Assembly: GCA_026545765.1 (NCBI GenBank)
Contig: JAIFAC010000181.1
Span: 1 to 64,000 of the forward strand
Source: Plantago major
Lineage: Eukaryota; Streptophyta; Magnoliopsida; Lamiales; Plantaginaceae
Reading direction: 5' to 3'
Length of the DNA stretch: 64,000 nucleotides
Within the stretch, counting starts at the first letter, position 1. Each line of letters starts with the position of its first letter. Below, piece by piece: positions 24,371-35,989 of this stretch. A program made the translations under genes and the position numbers. The notes below the pieces were generated by a model. It had not been told where the DNA came from and did no database searches. It was given only the letters and a program-made list of their open reading frames with translations.

Positions 24371-25195
24371 AATGGGGAGAAAATTTAACATTAGACTTCA
24401 CCTCGGTACGAGCAATTCATGTTGGTCGATATTGATTCTCCAAGGTACACACACGCTAAACTAATGAAGGATGTCGATGCTATCTTAGACCGTGTGCAAA
24501 GTAGTGGTTCTCTGTTTGCGTGGAGTGAGAGGGCATAATCACAGAAATGTCCAACATTAGTAAGTAATCTTAATCGCCAGATGTTCTCTCGATAATGGAT
24601 GAATGTATGGTTTCATTTATTGATATTGTGTTTCAATTCATTGTAGAACAAGGAAGATGCTGATGAGGAGAATGCAGCTACAAGTGAAAATCTTGCAACT
24701 GTGAATGCACAAAATGGATCTTCAACTCAACCTGAACAAAATTCATCTGCAAATGAGAATGAACAACCAAATGTAAGTGGTATTAGTGATTGTAATGTAT
24801 CCTTGATTGTTTATTAATAGTGTGAATTATTGGTGATTATTTAGGTTGGGTGTGATTATGGTGATTACTATGATTGTTTGTCATTGATGAGTTGAAGTGA
24901 TTGTTGAGTTCAAATTGTTGTGTAATAGGCTGAAATTAGAGGAAGGAAAAGAGCTAGAGAGGAAGGAACTTCAACAATAAGAGGTAGAGGCAGGGGCAGG
25001 GGAAGAGCCACCGGTAGTGCCAAAGGCAATGCCGCCAACCAGAGTTTAGTGAAGCAGAAAGAATGGAGGGATAGTCCGCTTCCGACACTTCGAATTACTT
25101 CAAATTGGACGAATGTCATCCATTTTCGAATTATTGTGAGTTTAGTGAAGAAAAAGCAGAAAGAATGGATGGAAATGGACTGTTTTGGGGTTTAA
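24371..25195 (+). pseudogene. gene relic with three exon-like pieces, possible gutted Mutator-type transposase
   Basis: Piece 1 (about 24373-24560) begins MGRKFNIRLH, reminiscent of the N-terminus of plant MULE transposases, and includes FMLVDIDSPRYTHAKLMKDV in another frame. Piece 2 (24646-24771) is Asn/Gln/Glu-rich and is followed by a GTAAGTGG donor. Piece 3 (from about 24930, after TAATAG) encodes RGRKRAREEGTSTIRGRGRG, a basic Arg-Gly tail like those ending many MULE transposases. The catalytic middle of about 500 residues is absent, so if this reading is right it is an internally deleted derivative. Piece 3 ends at about 25195. The alternative is a decayed host gene of unknown function with an RG-rich RNA-binding tail. 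Confidence 0.35.
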
Positions 25196-25301
25196 ATATG
25201 CTCAAAATAACTACCCCAATGACTACTTTTTTTGAAAATAATGGCCATATATCAATTACATAGAAGTACCTGATCCAAAAACATCAATTACATCCAAGTC
25301 C

Positions 25302-25320
25302 TCACGTGCCTTGCACGTGA
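25302..25320. repeat. perfect short palindrome with two G-box cores
   Basis: TCACGTGC-CTT-GCACGTGA: 8-bp arms and a 3-bp loop, just outside the presumed start of the D LTR. Each arm holds CACGTG, the plant bZIP/bHLH G-box core. It could be a regulatory site or a transposon-end hairpin. Confidence 0.7.
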
Positions 25321-25334
25321 GCCGATAAGCTAAG

Positions 25335-26163
25335 TGAAAGTGCAGTATGCACTTATATTTTGATAATCTTGTCTTTCAATAATCAGTTCCAAGTTTGTGT
25401 TTGTTGTTGTTTGTGAAGCTGCAGGATTACCAATGTTGTATAGCATTGTGACAGGATAGAATTCAATGCTGACATAACATTGAAGATATAACATCAAGAG
25501 ATATCAAGATAAAGCACATCGACAGAAACTTGGATCGAAGTATTGACAAATTGAACAAGAGATGATTTAAGGAAAAAGAACAGCTTGTGGTGAAAGCAAG
25601 AAGGAATATATTTTATGAAGAATCGAAATATGGGAATTTCCTTCTATGCGCATATTGAAGAAAACAAGTAAAAGGAAAATTGCCTTTGTTGAGATCCTAT
25701 TGCCTTTCGACATAGATGGAAGAGGTCGATATCTCAAGTATATATATGCAAGGATTCAGCAAAGCAAGGTTGAGCTTTTTGAAAATATCAATTGAGATTT
25801 AAAGAGTTTAGGCTTCTTGTTTTCTGCTAGCTTTAGTGTTTGTCTAAGAGTATTCATTGTTGGAATAACTCTTTCAAACATCGACCTAGAATAGCTTTTA
25901 CTGTTGGTTCTTCTAGGGCTAGTTTTGGTTGTTTAATCAATCGTTTGTGATTGTATTAAACCTAGTTGATTAGATCTACTTTTCCGTCAAGAGATATTTT
26001 GTTTAGGCGCTAATATATTTTTCTATATATTGGCTTGGTAATAGAAGTTTTATTATTCATCCGCTGCTATCTGTTTACTGTAGACATTGTTGAACAACAT
26101 TGTTGGCAATATTGTCTGATTAATCTAGTTCCAAGTACCAATTCGGGATCCTAAGTTATAACA
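25335..26163 (+). repeat. D 5' LTR
   Basis: The right end is firm: ...AAGTTATAACA directly before the primer site. The left end is placed at TGAAAGTGCAGTATGCAC by its TG start. The second LTR is not in the window, so this is not confirmed. TATATATAT at 25739-25747 is a likely promoter. About 830 bp. Confidence 0.6.
25739..25747 (+). promoter_or_regulatory. candidate TATA box of the D LTR
   Basis: TATATATAT in an AAG...GCAAGG context, about 425 bp before the primer site, which is a usual distance for a copia LTR promoter. Confidence 0.45.
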
Positions 26164-26165
26164 AG

Positions 26166-26178
26166 TGGCATCAGAGCC
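26166..26178 (+). other. D primer binding site
   Basis: TGGCATCAGAGCC, two bases after the LTR end. A variant of the initiator tRNA-Met site used by copia elements. Confidence 0.8.
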
Positions 26179-26218
26179 AGCCACCTAACTACTGGTGTCT
26201 GGATTTGGTACTACTACA

Positions 26219-26949
26219 ATGGATGCAAACTACAATAGACCTCCTGTGCTTGATGGGTCCAACTACCATTACTGGCAAATCTGGATGAGGACATACATCA
26301 AGTCCCTTGATGGCCGTGCTTAGAGATCCATTTTGGAAGGATACACCTGGCCAACTGAAGGACCTGATGCTGATGGTGACATTGTCCCCATTCTTGAAGA
26401 ACGCTTCTCTGCAGGTGACATACTTCTTAGCTCTTATAATGAAAAGGCTTTAAATGCTATCTTTGGTCATGTAGATGCTCATATGTTTAAAATCATTCAA
26501 AACTACACTACTGCAAAACAAGCTTGGGAATTACTTCAGAGTCATTGTGAAGGGGATGCTAGTGTCAAACAAACTAAACTTAGAATGCTTTGGTCTCAAT
26601 TTGAAAATCTAAGAATGGCGGAGGAAGAAACCATTGACTCCTATTTCGAAAAACTTTTGACTCTCTCAAATGAAGTCCAAAGACTGGGAGAAGCTATTTC
26701 TGATAGGCAACTTGTTTCCAAAGCTGTTCGATCTCTTTCCTCAAGATTTAATACCAAAGTCACTATTTTGGAAGACACTCATAACTTGGCAACTATAGAT
26801 TTTCATACCCTGTTGAACAATTTGAAAAACTTTGAACTAAATGAAAATGAGAGACAAGGTATGAAAACTCATAGTATCTCCCTTCACTCTGTTTCTAAAG
26901 CTAAATCTTCAAAACCTAATAGTAGTAGTGATGAGTCTGACAATATGAC
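26219..26949 (+). pseudogene. D gag, N-terminal part
   Basis: The start at 26219 reads MDANYNRPPVLDGSNYHYWQ, the classic copia gag opening. It is followed by the UBN2-type domain with AKQAWELLQSHCEGDASVKQ (about 26510-26570) and SRFNTKVTILEDTHNLAT. The piece ends abruptly in a Ser/Asp-rich stretch, where element C is inserted. Gag would assemble the particle. The zinc knuckle lies in the other part, from 40959. Confidence 0.85.
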
Positions 26950-27873
26950 TGTTGATACGGAAATATGTCCAATCCGTCATAAAGGACCTAGGAACGAATC
27001 CTAAGGCATCCCAAGTCATCCAATGAATCCGAGACACTTTGGTCCGAGCCAACGGTCCGATTCAAGGCACTCAACCATGGTCCGACCCACATTGAAAGAA
27101 AGGGACGAAGGATTTGGACCTACAAGGCCCGACCCGGAACCATAGGTCCGACCCACCTTGGTCCGAGCCTCTCTGGGAAAGGAGCATAGTGCTAAGTCAG
27201 TACCCTCTCCGACCCAAGGACTCCGATCCGGATGTCAACTCGGATCCAGCATGACCATCTCATAAAGAAACCAAGCAAATGGGCACCAAAGAGTGAGATG
27301 TCCGAACCGAGGAGCTCCGAATCGAAGAGTCGACAGCAGAGAACTTCCTCACCGACATCCAAATATGGTCCGACTAATCGTCCTGACCCATCTCTCCAAC
27401 TCGAACTCAGTAACTAGTCACATCCTCAAGAACTCTCCCAATAATGACCAAACTACCCCTAAAGCCCAAGATGGCATGGGCTAAAGCTTCATTATTGGGC
27501 TATGGGCCTCATATTAGCATTGGTGGCTCAATCGTAGCCTTACACATGGCGCAATCCTAGCAAGGCCTTCCATTTTGATGATAGCCTATAAATAAGGCAC
27601 ACATCCCCACAAATAAGTTATCTGACAAGTCACATCACGACCTCAATCCCGAATATTATACAGAGTTGATCTTCAGTCACTCTCGAGTAAAGTCTCATCC
27701 CGGTTTGACACTTAGCAAACCGGGCACTCACCCCCCTCAAGTGTGTGTCCTCATCAAGTAGTTGGTCACCGGTTCTTACGCCTTGGTCCTTACCTAGCAA
27801 GGAGCTTCTTACCTTGGCACCCATTAGTGGAGTTGAATAAAATCTAAGTAGTTGGGGAGTTACACCCTCAACA
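26950..27873 (+). repeat. C 5' LTR
   Basis: TGTTGATACGG...ACCCTCAACA, 924 bp. It matches 40041-40958 across its length. It contains repeated GGTCCGA(CC) words and a CCTATAAATAAGGC promoter-like stretch near 27586. Confidence 0.93.
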
Positions 27874-27876
27874 TTT

Positions 27877-27894
27877 TGGCGCCGTCTGTGGGAA
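27877..27894 (+). other. C primer binding site
   Basis: TGGCGCCGTCTGTGGGAA, three bases after the LTR. This is a site widely used by Tat and Athila-group Ty3/gypsy elements. Confidence 0.85.
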
Positions 27895-27924
27895 ACTTTA
27901 CAAAAAGTCCCGTTCTCTTTAGTA

Positions 27925-29870
27925 ATGGCAAGAACAAGAAGGTCCACAAGAACCAACGCCACTGCCATTGGTACGCCTGCTCCAAGACAAAGGGGAAGAC
28001 CTCTCACTAGAAGAGGTGGGGTAGCAAGAGTTTCAACAAGAGAAGTAATAGATGATCCGAGTGATGGCCATACCGCTAGTCTTTCTTCTGGCGAGGAAAG
28101 AGCCATTAATCCACCAGTAAGGATCCAGACACTTGGGACGGACGATGTTCCTCCGTCAGAACACATGGTCCTCCTCCAGAAGAAACTTTGCCCTTCCGAA
28201 TGGATGATCATTCGTCCTAGTGAGTTCGGGATGAATGAGAATGGCCGTCTCTTACTCACCACTATCCAAGGATGCTTTGATCAAACAACCTCCACCTCCT
28301 CAAATTCACCCCGCCACGCCGATCCAGGCAAGTCAACTCGCTCAATCAAGAAATGAGCACCGTCCTATCCAACAAAGGCTGGGGGAACAAGCTCAACCAG
28401 AAGACCTGAGACATCTTCTCAATAGAAGAGCCGCTGCTTCTCATGAACAACGAGGGAGAAGTCCAGAGGTGCCACGAGTAGACGAAGTGGGAACCAGTCG
28501 GCGAGGAGCTCAACAACAAGCGCCTAGAGATCAAATGGCGGAAAGCATCCCGATAGTTCCAATCGATGATCTTCCTCCAGATGTAGCTATCAACCCTGCA
28601 TTGGTGAAAGACCGACAATGCAGATCTACCTCCAACAGAAGGCCCTGGAAACACAAATTGCCACCTTGAGCAAGATGGTCAAAGCACATGAGAAGGTGGT
28701 AGTTAAAACTCCCAACCCTCTGTGCGATGAGATCAGAAGAGAAAGGAAGCGCCCCGACTGTGTTATCCCAAACCTTGAGCATTACTATGGAGATACTTGC
28801 CCTGTAGGGCATCTTACTAGATACGAAAGTAAGATGGAAAGCAATGGACTCAATGACAACATGAAAGCTCTCAACTTTTCCACCACACTCTTTGGAGAAG
28901 CAATGGATTGGTGGACCTCACTACCTAATGGTTCCATCAAATCTTATGCGGACATCGCCTCCCTTTTCTTGAAAAGGTTTGAGAAAGCAAAAAGAAGGAA
29001 GAGGTCAGTTGAGCACCGCAGTATAATCCGTAAAGAGCATGAGGACCTTAGAACCTTCCTCGACCGCTTCAACGTCAAGTACGGTGTAGAGCCTCATAGC
29101 ATCAAAGAGCGGGTCCGACACCTATATGCTAATACTTATAATGATGAGCTTAGAAGGAAGCTTTCCAACGAAGAAATCACCACCGAAAAGTATCTCGAAG
29201 AGATCTCAAGGAGTCTTGTATGGAGAAGATTACCAAGAAATGTCCCGATAAGAGCAGGATAAAGAATGGGAAAGAACAAGTACGACAGAACTCCCTCCTC
29301 GCCAAGGGAAGTTCGAGCAAAAAGAGATCTCGTGGACAGAAAGAATTCAGAGAGAAAGAACTCCACCTAGGAGATACGCCGAGTATACTCGCCTCAACAG
29401 ACCAAGATCCGACATCTTGGCTTCTATTGTTGAAAAGGACTTAGATATACAATGGCCTAAACCTGTCAAGAGCAGTAAGAAGAGTAAATTTTCTAAAGAC
29501 TACTGTATGTTCCACAAGCAGAAAGGTCACCCGACTGAGGATTTCATCCAGCTGAAGACAGAAATCGAAAGACTAGTGAGAAGTGGGAAGTTGAAAGAAC
29601 CAACAGGCGAAGAAGAACCCTCCAGGCATAGAAAGAATGAGCAAAGAAGAGAGGAGCGTGATTCTAAACCTCCGACAGGATCTTTACCACCACCTCCAGC
29701 GGAAATCCCACCTCGGCATGCCCAAAGATACCAAGGGTACCGCGAGGATACAGAAATGGAGAACCTCCCTTACAGTGGAATTATCAACGCCATTGCAGGA
29801 GGACCAACAGGGGGAGATATCAGAAATGCAAGGGAAAGGACCGCGCAACGCTTGAGAAACAACGACAGAG
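27925..29870 (+). pseudogene. C gag
   Basis: It starts MARTRRSTRTNATAIGTPAP at 27925. The retrotransposon-gag core is at about 28690-29230, with FGEAMDWWTSLPNGSIKSYA and EDLRTFLDRFNVKYGVEPHS. A Cys/His zinc-binding-like stretch, CMFHKQKGHPTEDFI, lies at about 29505-29550, in a long readable run at 29417-30316. Gag would build the particle. The copy is broken by a few interruptions. The left Ty3/gypsy element at 1-1880 carries a relative. Confidence 0.8.
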
Positions 29871-29959
29871 CTTACGGTCCACCAGCCTTGAAAGGCACAA
29901 ATGCAATTACTTTTGACGATAGCGAGATCCCCCCACCAACGTCTGGCGGAGGAGATCTC

Positions 29960-30316
29960 AAGGACCCCGATGTCCCTTTGGTTGTTTCTCTAGTGATTGC
30001 CACTTACAAGGTCAACAAGGTACTAATCGACACGGGAAGCTCCTCCAATGTCATATCCAAAAGGACCGTGGAGCAAATGCACCTGGGGCAAATACAATAT
30101 GGACGAGTATACACTTCATTGGTAGGTTTTGGAGGGTCTATAGTATGCCCCATTGGAAGTATGCCACTACAAGTCTCTATGGGCACCTTTCCGACAAGGG
30201 TGACCAAGACAATCCTCTTCGTGGTAGTAGATAGCACCTTCGACTATAACGTGATCTTGGGCCGCCCGGGACTTAACCAATTCAGAGCAATTGCTTCTCC
30301 CTTACACAACAGGTAA
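29960..30316 (+). pseudogene. C aspartic protease
   Basis: Catalytic DTG in LIDTGSSSNVIS (DTG at 30029-30037), a flap region, and DSTFDYNVILGRPGLNQF near the end. This is the usual retropepsin layout of Ty3/gypsy elements. It is in the same long readable run as the end of gag and would process the polyprotein. Confidence 0.88.
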
Positions 30317-30559
30317 GTTTCCAACCCCAACGGCGTGGGAAGAAATGGGCAACGTTAGAGAAGCTCGAGTGCTATATCATGTCAACCGTAGGAGCCACAA
30401 GACATTCCTTTCGGTCACTAAGGGCCCTCATGGCCATTCTTCCATTACTCTAACGCCACCAAAGGAAGAAATCGGTATTGGTCGCCAGAGAGAAGTTCCC
30501 AAGACAAATAGAATAGAATCCCATGAAGCCTTGAAAGAGGTCCAACTGGTCAAGGAAAT

Positions 30560-31900
30560 TCGGAAAAATAACTCGGATTGAACGGAGATGAGTACGAAGT
30601 AGAGCGAAGCTCATCGCTTGCATTCGTCAGGATAATCGCGACATCTTTGCTTGGAGCATGATGATCTCAAGGATAGACCCAAGGATCGCAGCTCACCGTC
30701 TAACATGGATCCGACGGTCAAGCACATCCGCAAAAGAGGAAAGACTTTGGACCAAATTGAGGATGCTATCATAGCGGGGAGGTTGACAAGTTGATGAAAG
30801 CAGTCATATTGAAGAAGTCGATATTCGATTGGGTCCGCAACGTGGTCCTCCGAAAAGCTCCGTGAAAGTGGAGAATGTGCAATGACTTCAATAGACTCAA
30901 CAAATTTTGTCCAAAGGATCCTTATCCATTGCCACGATAGACCAAATTGGTTGATTCCATCGCAGGATGTGCGCCTAAGCTTCATGGATGCATATCAAGG
31001 CTTCTACCAAATTAGGACGGCTCAAGAAGACATCAAGAAAATGGCATTCTTTGCGCCGAGGAGTCTATTGCTTCAAGGTCATGCCCTTTGGCCTCAAGAA
31101 TGCAGGAGCTACTTACCAACGGCCGGTAAATAAGATGTTCAAGGAAGAATTGGGAAAACCATGGAAGTCTATGTGGATGATATGCTTGTGAAAAGCAAGA
31201 CCAAGAGGAACACATCGAACACCTTAACAATTGTTTTTCTATTCTCCTAAATACGGAATGAAGTCAACCTAAAAGTGCACTTTTGAGGTGAAAGGAGGAA
31301 AATTCCTTGGTTACATGGTCACGTAAAGAGGCATCACTAACCTGCAGAAAATAAAAGCAATCGAGATCTACCATGTGCCAAGACCGCCAATGAAGTTCAG
31401 AAGCTTCTAGGAAAGGTGATGGCATTGAGCCGTTTTATCTCAAGATCCGCCGAGAAGAACCTTCCCTTCTTTAAGATCTTACGAAAAGGAACTAAGTTCG
31501 AATGGACAAAGGAGTGTGAAGAGGCCCTGGAAAACTTGAAAAGTATCTCCTCTCGCCCTTTTGTCTAAACCCATGGAGGTCAAACTTTACCTCTATTTGG
31601 CCACCACCGATGAAGCAATGAGTTCAGATCGTACGGATACAAGACAACGAGCATTTACCAATTTACTACTTGAGCAAAGCCCTTGCAGTTCGAGGCCGAT
31701 ATGTCAAGGTTGAAAAGCTCGCCAAGACCGGTTTACATCACGCACGATCAAGCCTTACTTCAAGTCGCATCGGATTGTGGTCCTTACGAATGAGCCACTC
31801 AAACATGTCTTGGACAAACCGGATCAGTCAGGGTGCCTATCCAAATGGGCTATTGAGCTAAGTGAATATGATATTGGGTATCAAGCCCCATCCGCCAAGA
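30560..31900 (+). pseudogene. C reverse transcriptase and RNase H
   Basis: RT landmarks: CNDFNRLNKFCPKDPYPLP-like residues (about 30880-30930), MDAYQGFYQIRTAQEDIKKM (about 30985-31040), MPFGLKNAGATYQRPVNKMF (about 31080-31140) and catalytic YVDD at 31170-31181. RNase H follows at about 31540-31900, ending in DKPDQSGCLSKWAIELSEYD. The RT-RH unit copies element RNA to DNA. It is interrupted many times. 30317-30560 is linker. Confidence 0.82.
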
Positions 31901-32214
31901 AAGCGCAAGTTCTGGCCGACTTCCTGGTAGACTATCCAGAGAAAGCAGAAGAGGAGAACGAAAACTCCCAGGAAAAGGCTAGTCATGTGGTGATAGCCCA
32001 AATCAAGGAATCAAGTGGAGAGAAAGAAGCAGAAGAAACACAAAGAGGTAGCATCCAGCTTGTGACTAAGTATCACCAACCTATGGATGATTCACTGAGA
32101 GTAAGGCACATGTTTCTCTTGGACGAAGAACTCAATACCTCGACAACTGCATCTTCCGACAAGAAGCAGGAGGTTGATAAAGCACTCACTCCCACTTCGG
32201 GAGGAAAGGAAAGA

Positions 32215-32430
32215 AACAAAGAATGTTGGACATTACAAGTGGACGGATCATCAACCGGACGGTTGGGAGGAATAGGAATTTTCCTTGAAAGTCCTGAAGG
32301 AGCCAAGCTAGAGTACGCCATCACCCTCAATTTTAAGGTGACGAACAATGAGGCCGAATATGAAGCACTTATCACCGGCCTAAGAATGGCGAAGCCCTTC
32401 GTAAAAAAGGATTAAAGCCTACACGCATTT
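32215..32430 (+). pseudogene. C second, archaeal-type RNase H domain
   Basis: WTLQVDGSSTGRLGGIGIF (about 32228-32280) and NFKVTNNEAEYEALITGLRM (about 32330-32390) are the standard first motifs (D...E) of the aRNH domain that Tat-lineage elements carry between RNase H and integrase. 31900-32215 is an acidic linker. The end of the domain is not clearly readable. Confidence 0.82.
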
Positions 32431-32489
32431 GCAAATGACAATCCTAGCCTCCCGGTCCTTTACCACCAAAGGACCTAACATGATCAAAT

Positions 32490-33860
32490 ACTGAGCTCCT
32501 CAAGAAAGAGGTTGAGCACTTTGAAGAATTTACTCTTGAACTATTTCACAGAGAATGGAATGAAAAGCCGACGCCTTCCAAGCACGCCAAATTTTAGAGC
32601 TTTGGACACAAGAAGTGTCATCCTAATGACCATGAATCCTCCCCCGGCTAACCCTAACGGATGATGTTTCTCTCGAGCAGTAAAGAAACCGATGATCGAT
32701 ATATTCCGCTACCTCAAGGATGGTACTTTACCCGTGGATCCTAGAGAGGCCGTGAAGATTCAATGTCGAGCTAACAGACACTTTATTCGAAGAAGATCTC
32801 TACAAAAGATCCTACAAATGAACTCACCGAGGTGCCTAGATCCTCAAGAGGTGAAAATCGCGATGGAAGAAATCCACGAAGTTGTGGAAGTCATTCGAGG
32901 AAGAACTTTGGCAAAAGATCATAAGGCAAGGATACTATCCAACTATTGACATTGATGTCGCCAACATCGCCTCGCTATGAAGACCGCCAATACTATGCCA
33001 ACATACCACACCGCCCACCAACCCTATGATTCCGTTAATCATAGCATGCCCATTTGATCAATGGGGCATAGACATAGTTGGTCCCTTTCCGCGAGGAACA
33101 CATCAAAAGAAGTTCTTGATAGTGGCAAGGAATACTTCACTAAGTGGGTCAAGTCAAGCAAAGGTCACCATCACAAAGGTGGTTCGACATTCATATGGAA
33201 GAACATCATCGCCGTTTCGACTCCCACGAGTGCTAGTTTCGACAATGGAGCACAATTTTCGACAAGATCAAGGAGTGGCTTCACCCTTCAAAATAGCACA
33301 ACGCTTACTTCCGCTACCCCTAAGCCAATGGTCGTGGAAGCCACCAACAAGACCATAGTCAAAATTTTGGAGAAACGATTGAGAACTTCCCAAGACAACA
33401 TGGATGATCTCGACACGGTCCTTTCATGATCGAACGATGTGCATCGCCACACAAGAAACACCTTTCTCCTGTCTATGGATCCGAGGCGGTCATCCTTCGA
33501 GACGGTGGTGGCAACCTGAGAATCCAAAGAATACAACCTGGCATTGATAATGAGATCGCAAGGATCTATGACCTTGAGCTCCTTGAAGACAAGCGATAAG
33601 GCATCGCCAACATCCTTCAAGACCAAGCCATGACCGCCGAGTTTACAATAAACGTGTCTTTCCCAAGGACATAAAGTTGGGGACTTAGTCCTCGTAAGAG
33701 CCGATATACTAAGTCATGTGGGAAACTTAAGCCCAGTGGGAAGGACCGCATAAAGTTACCGGGCAAGAGTTAATGGAAGCTTTGAACTAGAAGATGAGCA
33801 AGGGCGGGCCTTGAAGAGAACTTGGAATGCCAAGAATCTCCAAAAGTTTTACACTTAGAG
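32490..33860 (+). pseudogene. C integrase
   Basis: The zinc-binding front part is poorly preserved (about 32760-32960, with LQKILQMNSPRCLDPQEVK and HEVVEVIRGRTLAKDH). The catalytic core opens CPFDQWGIDIVGPFPRGTHQ (about 33047-33105). C-terminal RVNGSFELEDEQG-like sequence lies near 33780. No chromodomain is seen, as expected for Tat. Heavily interrupted. Confidence 0.7.
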
Positions 33861-34140
33861 GAGGAGTGTGGCAACGACTGTCACCTTCCTTTATCTTGTC
33901 GATCTGTTTTTTGTGTTTGTTTTTTGAAAAGGCCTCGAAGCCCTCAAGTTGTAATTCGATTTCCGTCAAATCAATACAACTGTGATTTCATAAACATTAT
34001 TAATAATCATGTCCTCCGAATCTCATGATTCGGACAGGCCGTGAAGATATTCAACTACTCGATCCGAAACTAGATCATACACTGATCCGGATCGGATTAA
34101 CACAATCAAACAGTGTCCGACCTCGACAAAGGCAAATACG
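33861..34140 (+). terminator. end of the C sense pol region, poly(A)-signal-like sequence
   Basis: After the last pol residues comes TTTTTTGTGTTTGTTTTTTG, then AATCAATACAACTGTGATTT near 33970. This resembles a plant 3' UTR. It faces antisense sequence from 34141 on, so the two transcription units appear tail to tail. Confidence 0.35.
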
Positions 34141-35430
34141 CTTTTATTAAAACAGGAGTACAGAATTACAAATTCAGGGTCTGAAGAGCCCTAATCGAGC
34201 TTACAACAACAAGCTCCTATTCTATCTCTTTTCTACTTCTACAACGAAGCTTCTTAATTAACCCTGGTCTACCGAACCAAGCCCCGTCCGAGCACTATTA
34301 ACTTTATCTGTGGGCGCTCCGAAGGAAGAAGGAATTCCACCATCCCAACTTTGATTGCTTACTGACAAAGATTCCGAAGCCCCCTTCGGACGATCTAAAG
34401 ACTAACACCAGCCGGACGAGATAACTGAGGCCATTCAATGCTTCTGGAAAGGATACTTCATCACTTCTGAACGAAAGAGAGCTCCGAAGCAAGCAAGAAG
34501 CACTATAACAATCCGGATCGCCTCTTACCAAATACTATAAATACATCCCAGATTCAGAGTATTTGGAAGGCGACCAACCCGGATAGTCGGATTAACCCAA
34601 GTCACTCCGGAGGCCCCCGTTGGTCCGAGTCCCAACAAGACCGGCATTGTCAGGAACTCCGTCCCAGAATTGCAAGTCGCTCCCTCGAGCCTTCAATTCT
34701 GGCACACAGCCACCAACAAGGCCGAGCCGCATTTAAAGACCATAGGTGTAAGACAAACGAGTCACCAGAAAGGTTACTTCCGGAAGTCCCCAATGATCCG
34801 ACTCCAAACAAACAGAACCGAACTGCTCGGATACGTATCTTCAAGGACGAGCTAAAAGACCTGCTAAAAGGGATACATCCGGGGCTCCCTCAATCCGAAA
34901 AACGAACAACTAGACGCAAAAGGATTGGTAGAAAGCCTTCCAACATCTCAGGCGGTTTTTTACGACCGAACCACGAAATACTGGAAGGGATTCTACCAAA
35001 CCAATTATGCCGACTTATCGCCCCCCGGGCGCATATCCAGAGCGGAATGCCTCGGATGCATTGAGGTTCAAAAACAACTATTTGAAGATCCCCGAACCAT
35101 TCAGCTAATCTACCTCTCCGGGGCTAAAAGTCACGAATATAGACCACAGCCCCGGAGAAAGAAGATTAGCCTGACGATCAGAGGAATTGATTAGCAAAGA
35201 TTTCAGTTCACGCTGCACGGATCAGATCCTCAAGATCCGAGGTGACTTTCCAAGCAATTTAATTTCCAACTCTCACCTCGAACCAACCCGGTAGACTTCA
35301 AGCATCGGAGAAACCTCGGGACAAGATCACGCGCAAGAGTGATGGTATAAACATGCTCGCCACCGCCGACTCGAGCTCCGACCTTGGTTACTATGAAAGG
35401 GAGAAATGTCCTAATGAAATGCCGCATAAA
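34141..35430 (-). other. C antisense gene-like unit 2
   Basis: Read on the minus strand, this runs from a TATA box (35437-35445) to CTGTACTCCTGTTTTAATAAAAG at 34141-34165, an AATAAA-type 3' end. An open stretch of 65 residues (35230-35427) starts just below the TATA. Two further minus-strand stretches lie at 34650-34844 and 34304-34531. I recognise no domain, and it is not certain which frames code. Extra antisense ORFs in the 3' region are known for Tat-lineage elements such as Grande. This looks like one of them, degraded. Confidence 0.4.
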
Positions 35431-35436
35431 AAGGGG

Positions 35437-35445
35437 GTATATATA
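35437..35445 (-). promoter_or_regulatory. antisense TATA box 2 in C
   Basis: Minus strand TATATATAC, followed by CCCC and T-rich sequence, with GC-richer promoter-like DNA upstream (35455-35900 on the plus strand). Oriented away from the 3' LTR. Confidence 0.45.
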
Positions 35446-35989
35446 GAAAGAGAGGACTAATCAAGCGGACACATGTCCCATGAAGCTACGGAAATGGGCT
35501 TCAATAACATGGGCCCGGCTCTTCGCTTCCATCGCCCAACCCAATAATCCACCCATACGGTCGGGCACATCGACTAAGTTACTCACTCGAACGATCACCG
35601 TCGATATGACAACATCCGGCAACCGTGATTCAGATAGAGTCACCCTATACTTAATGCATCATCTTCTCACTCTCTCACAAGTCTCAGATGGCTCGATGAC
35701 GCACCAAGTCAACGTCCTAATCGACGCTACTTACCACGATACAAGGAAATTCTTTCTCGCAAGCCTTGTCACTCTAAGACGTGGCTCAACCGCTCGTGGT
35801 CCGTTTATTTCTATTAAAGGTTCCGATTCGATGGGCACAATGGTTGATCATCCCCAAGACCCGCAGACAGAGAATTTGCATCGTAAATTAACGCTCGCGG
35901 TTTGAATCTCAAGGGTCCAACCCATTATCCGAAGTTTATGAGAGTTAATGAGCTACTAAACAGATTATGGGATTCATCGCAAGAATGTA
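35446..35989. other. interval between the two antisense units of C
   Basis: Reads as upstream promoter DNA for antisense unit 2. A 141-residue plus-strand open frame (35480-35905) crosses it, but it shows no domain or element-like composition. The 3' end of unit 1 may lie just to the right, near 35990-36010, where the minus strand turns AT-rich. Confidence 0.35.

Noticed and set aside
24371-25195. Intact host gene encoding an RG-rich protein
   Set aside because: Frames of the pieces do not read through as a sensible product by eye, and the first piece changes frame. I kept it only as a relic.
27630-28262. 210-residue minus-strand open frame across the C LTR and gag start
   Set aside because: It crosses the LTR/primer-site boundary and runs opposite the gag start, so it is a chance frame.
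35480-35905. 141-residue plus-strand open frame in C
   Set aside because: No domain and no likeness to Tat proteins. It coincides with promoter-like DNA upstream of a minus-strand TATA box.
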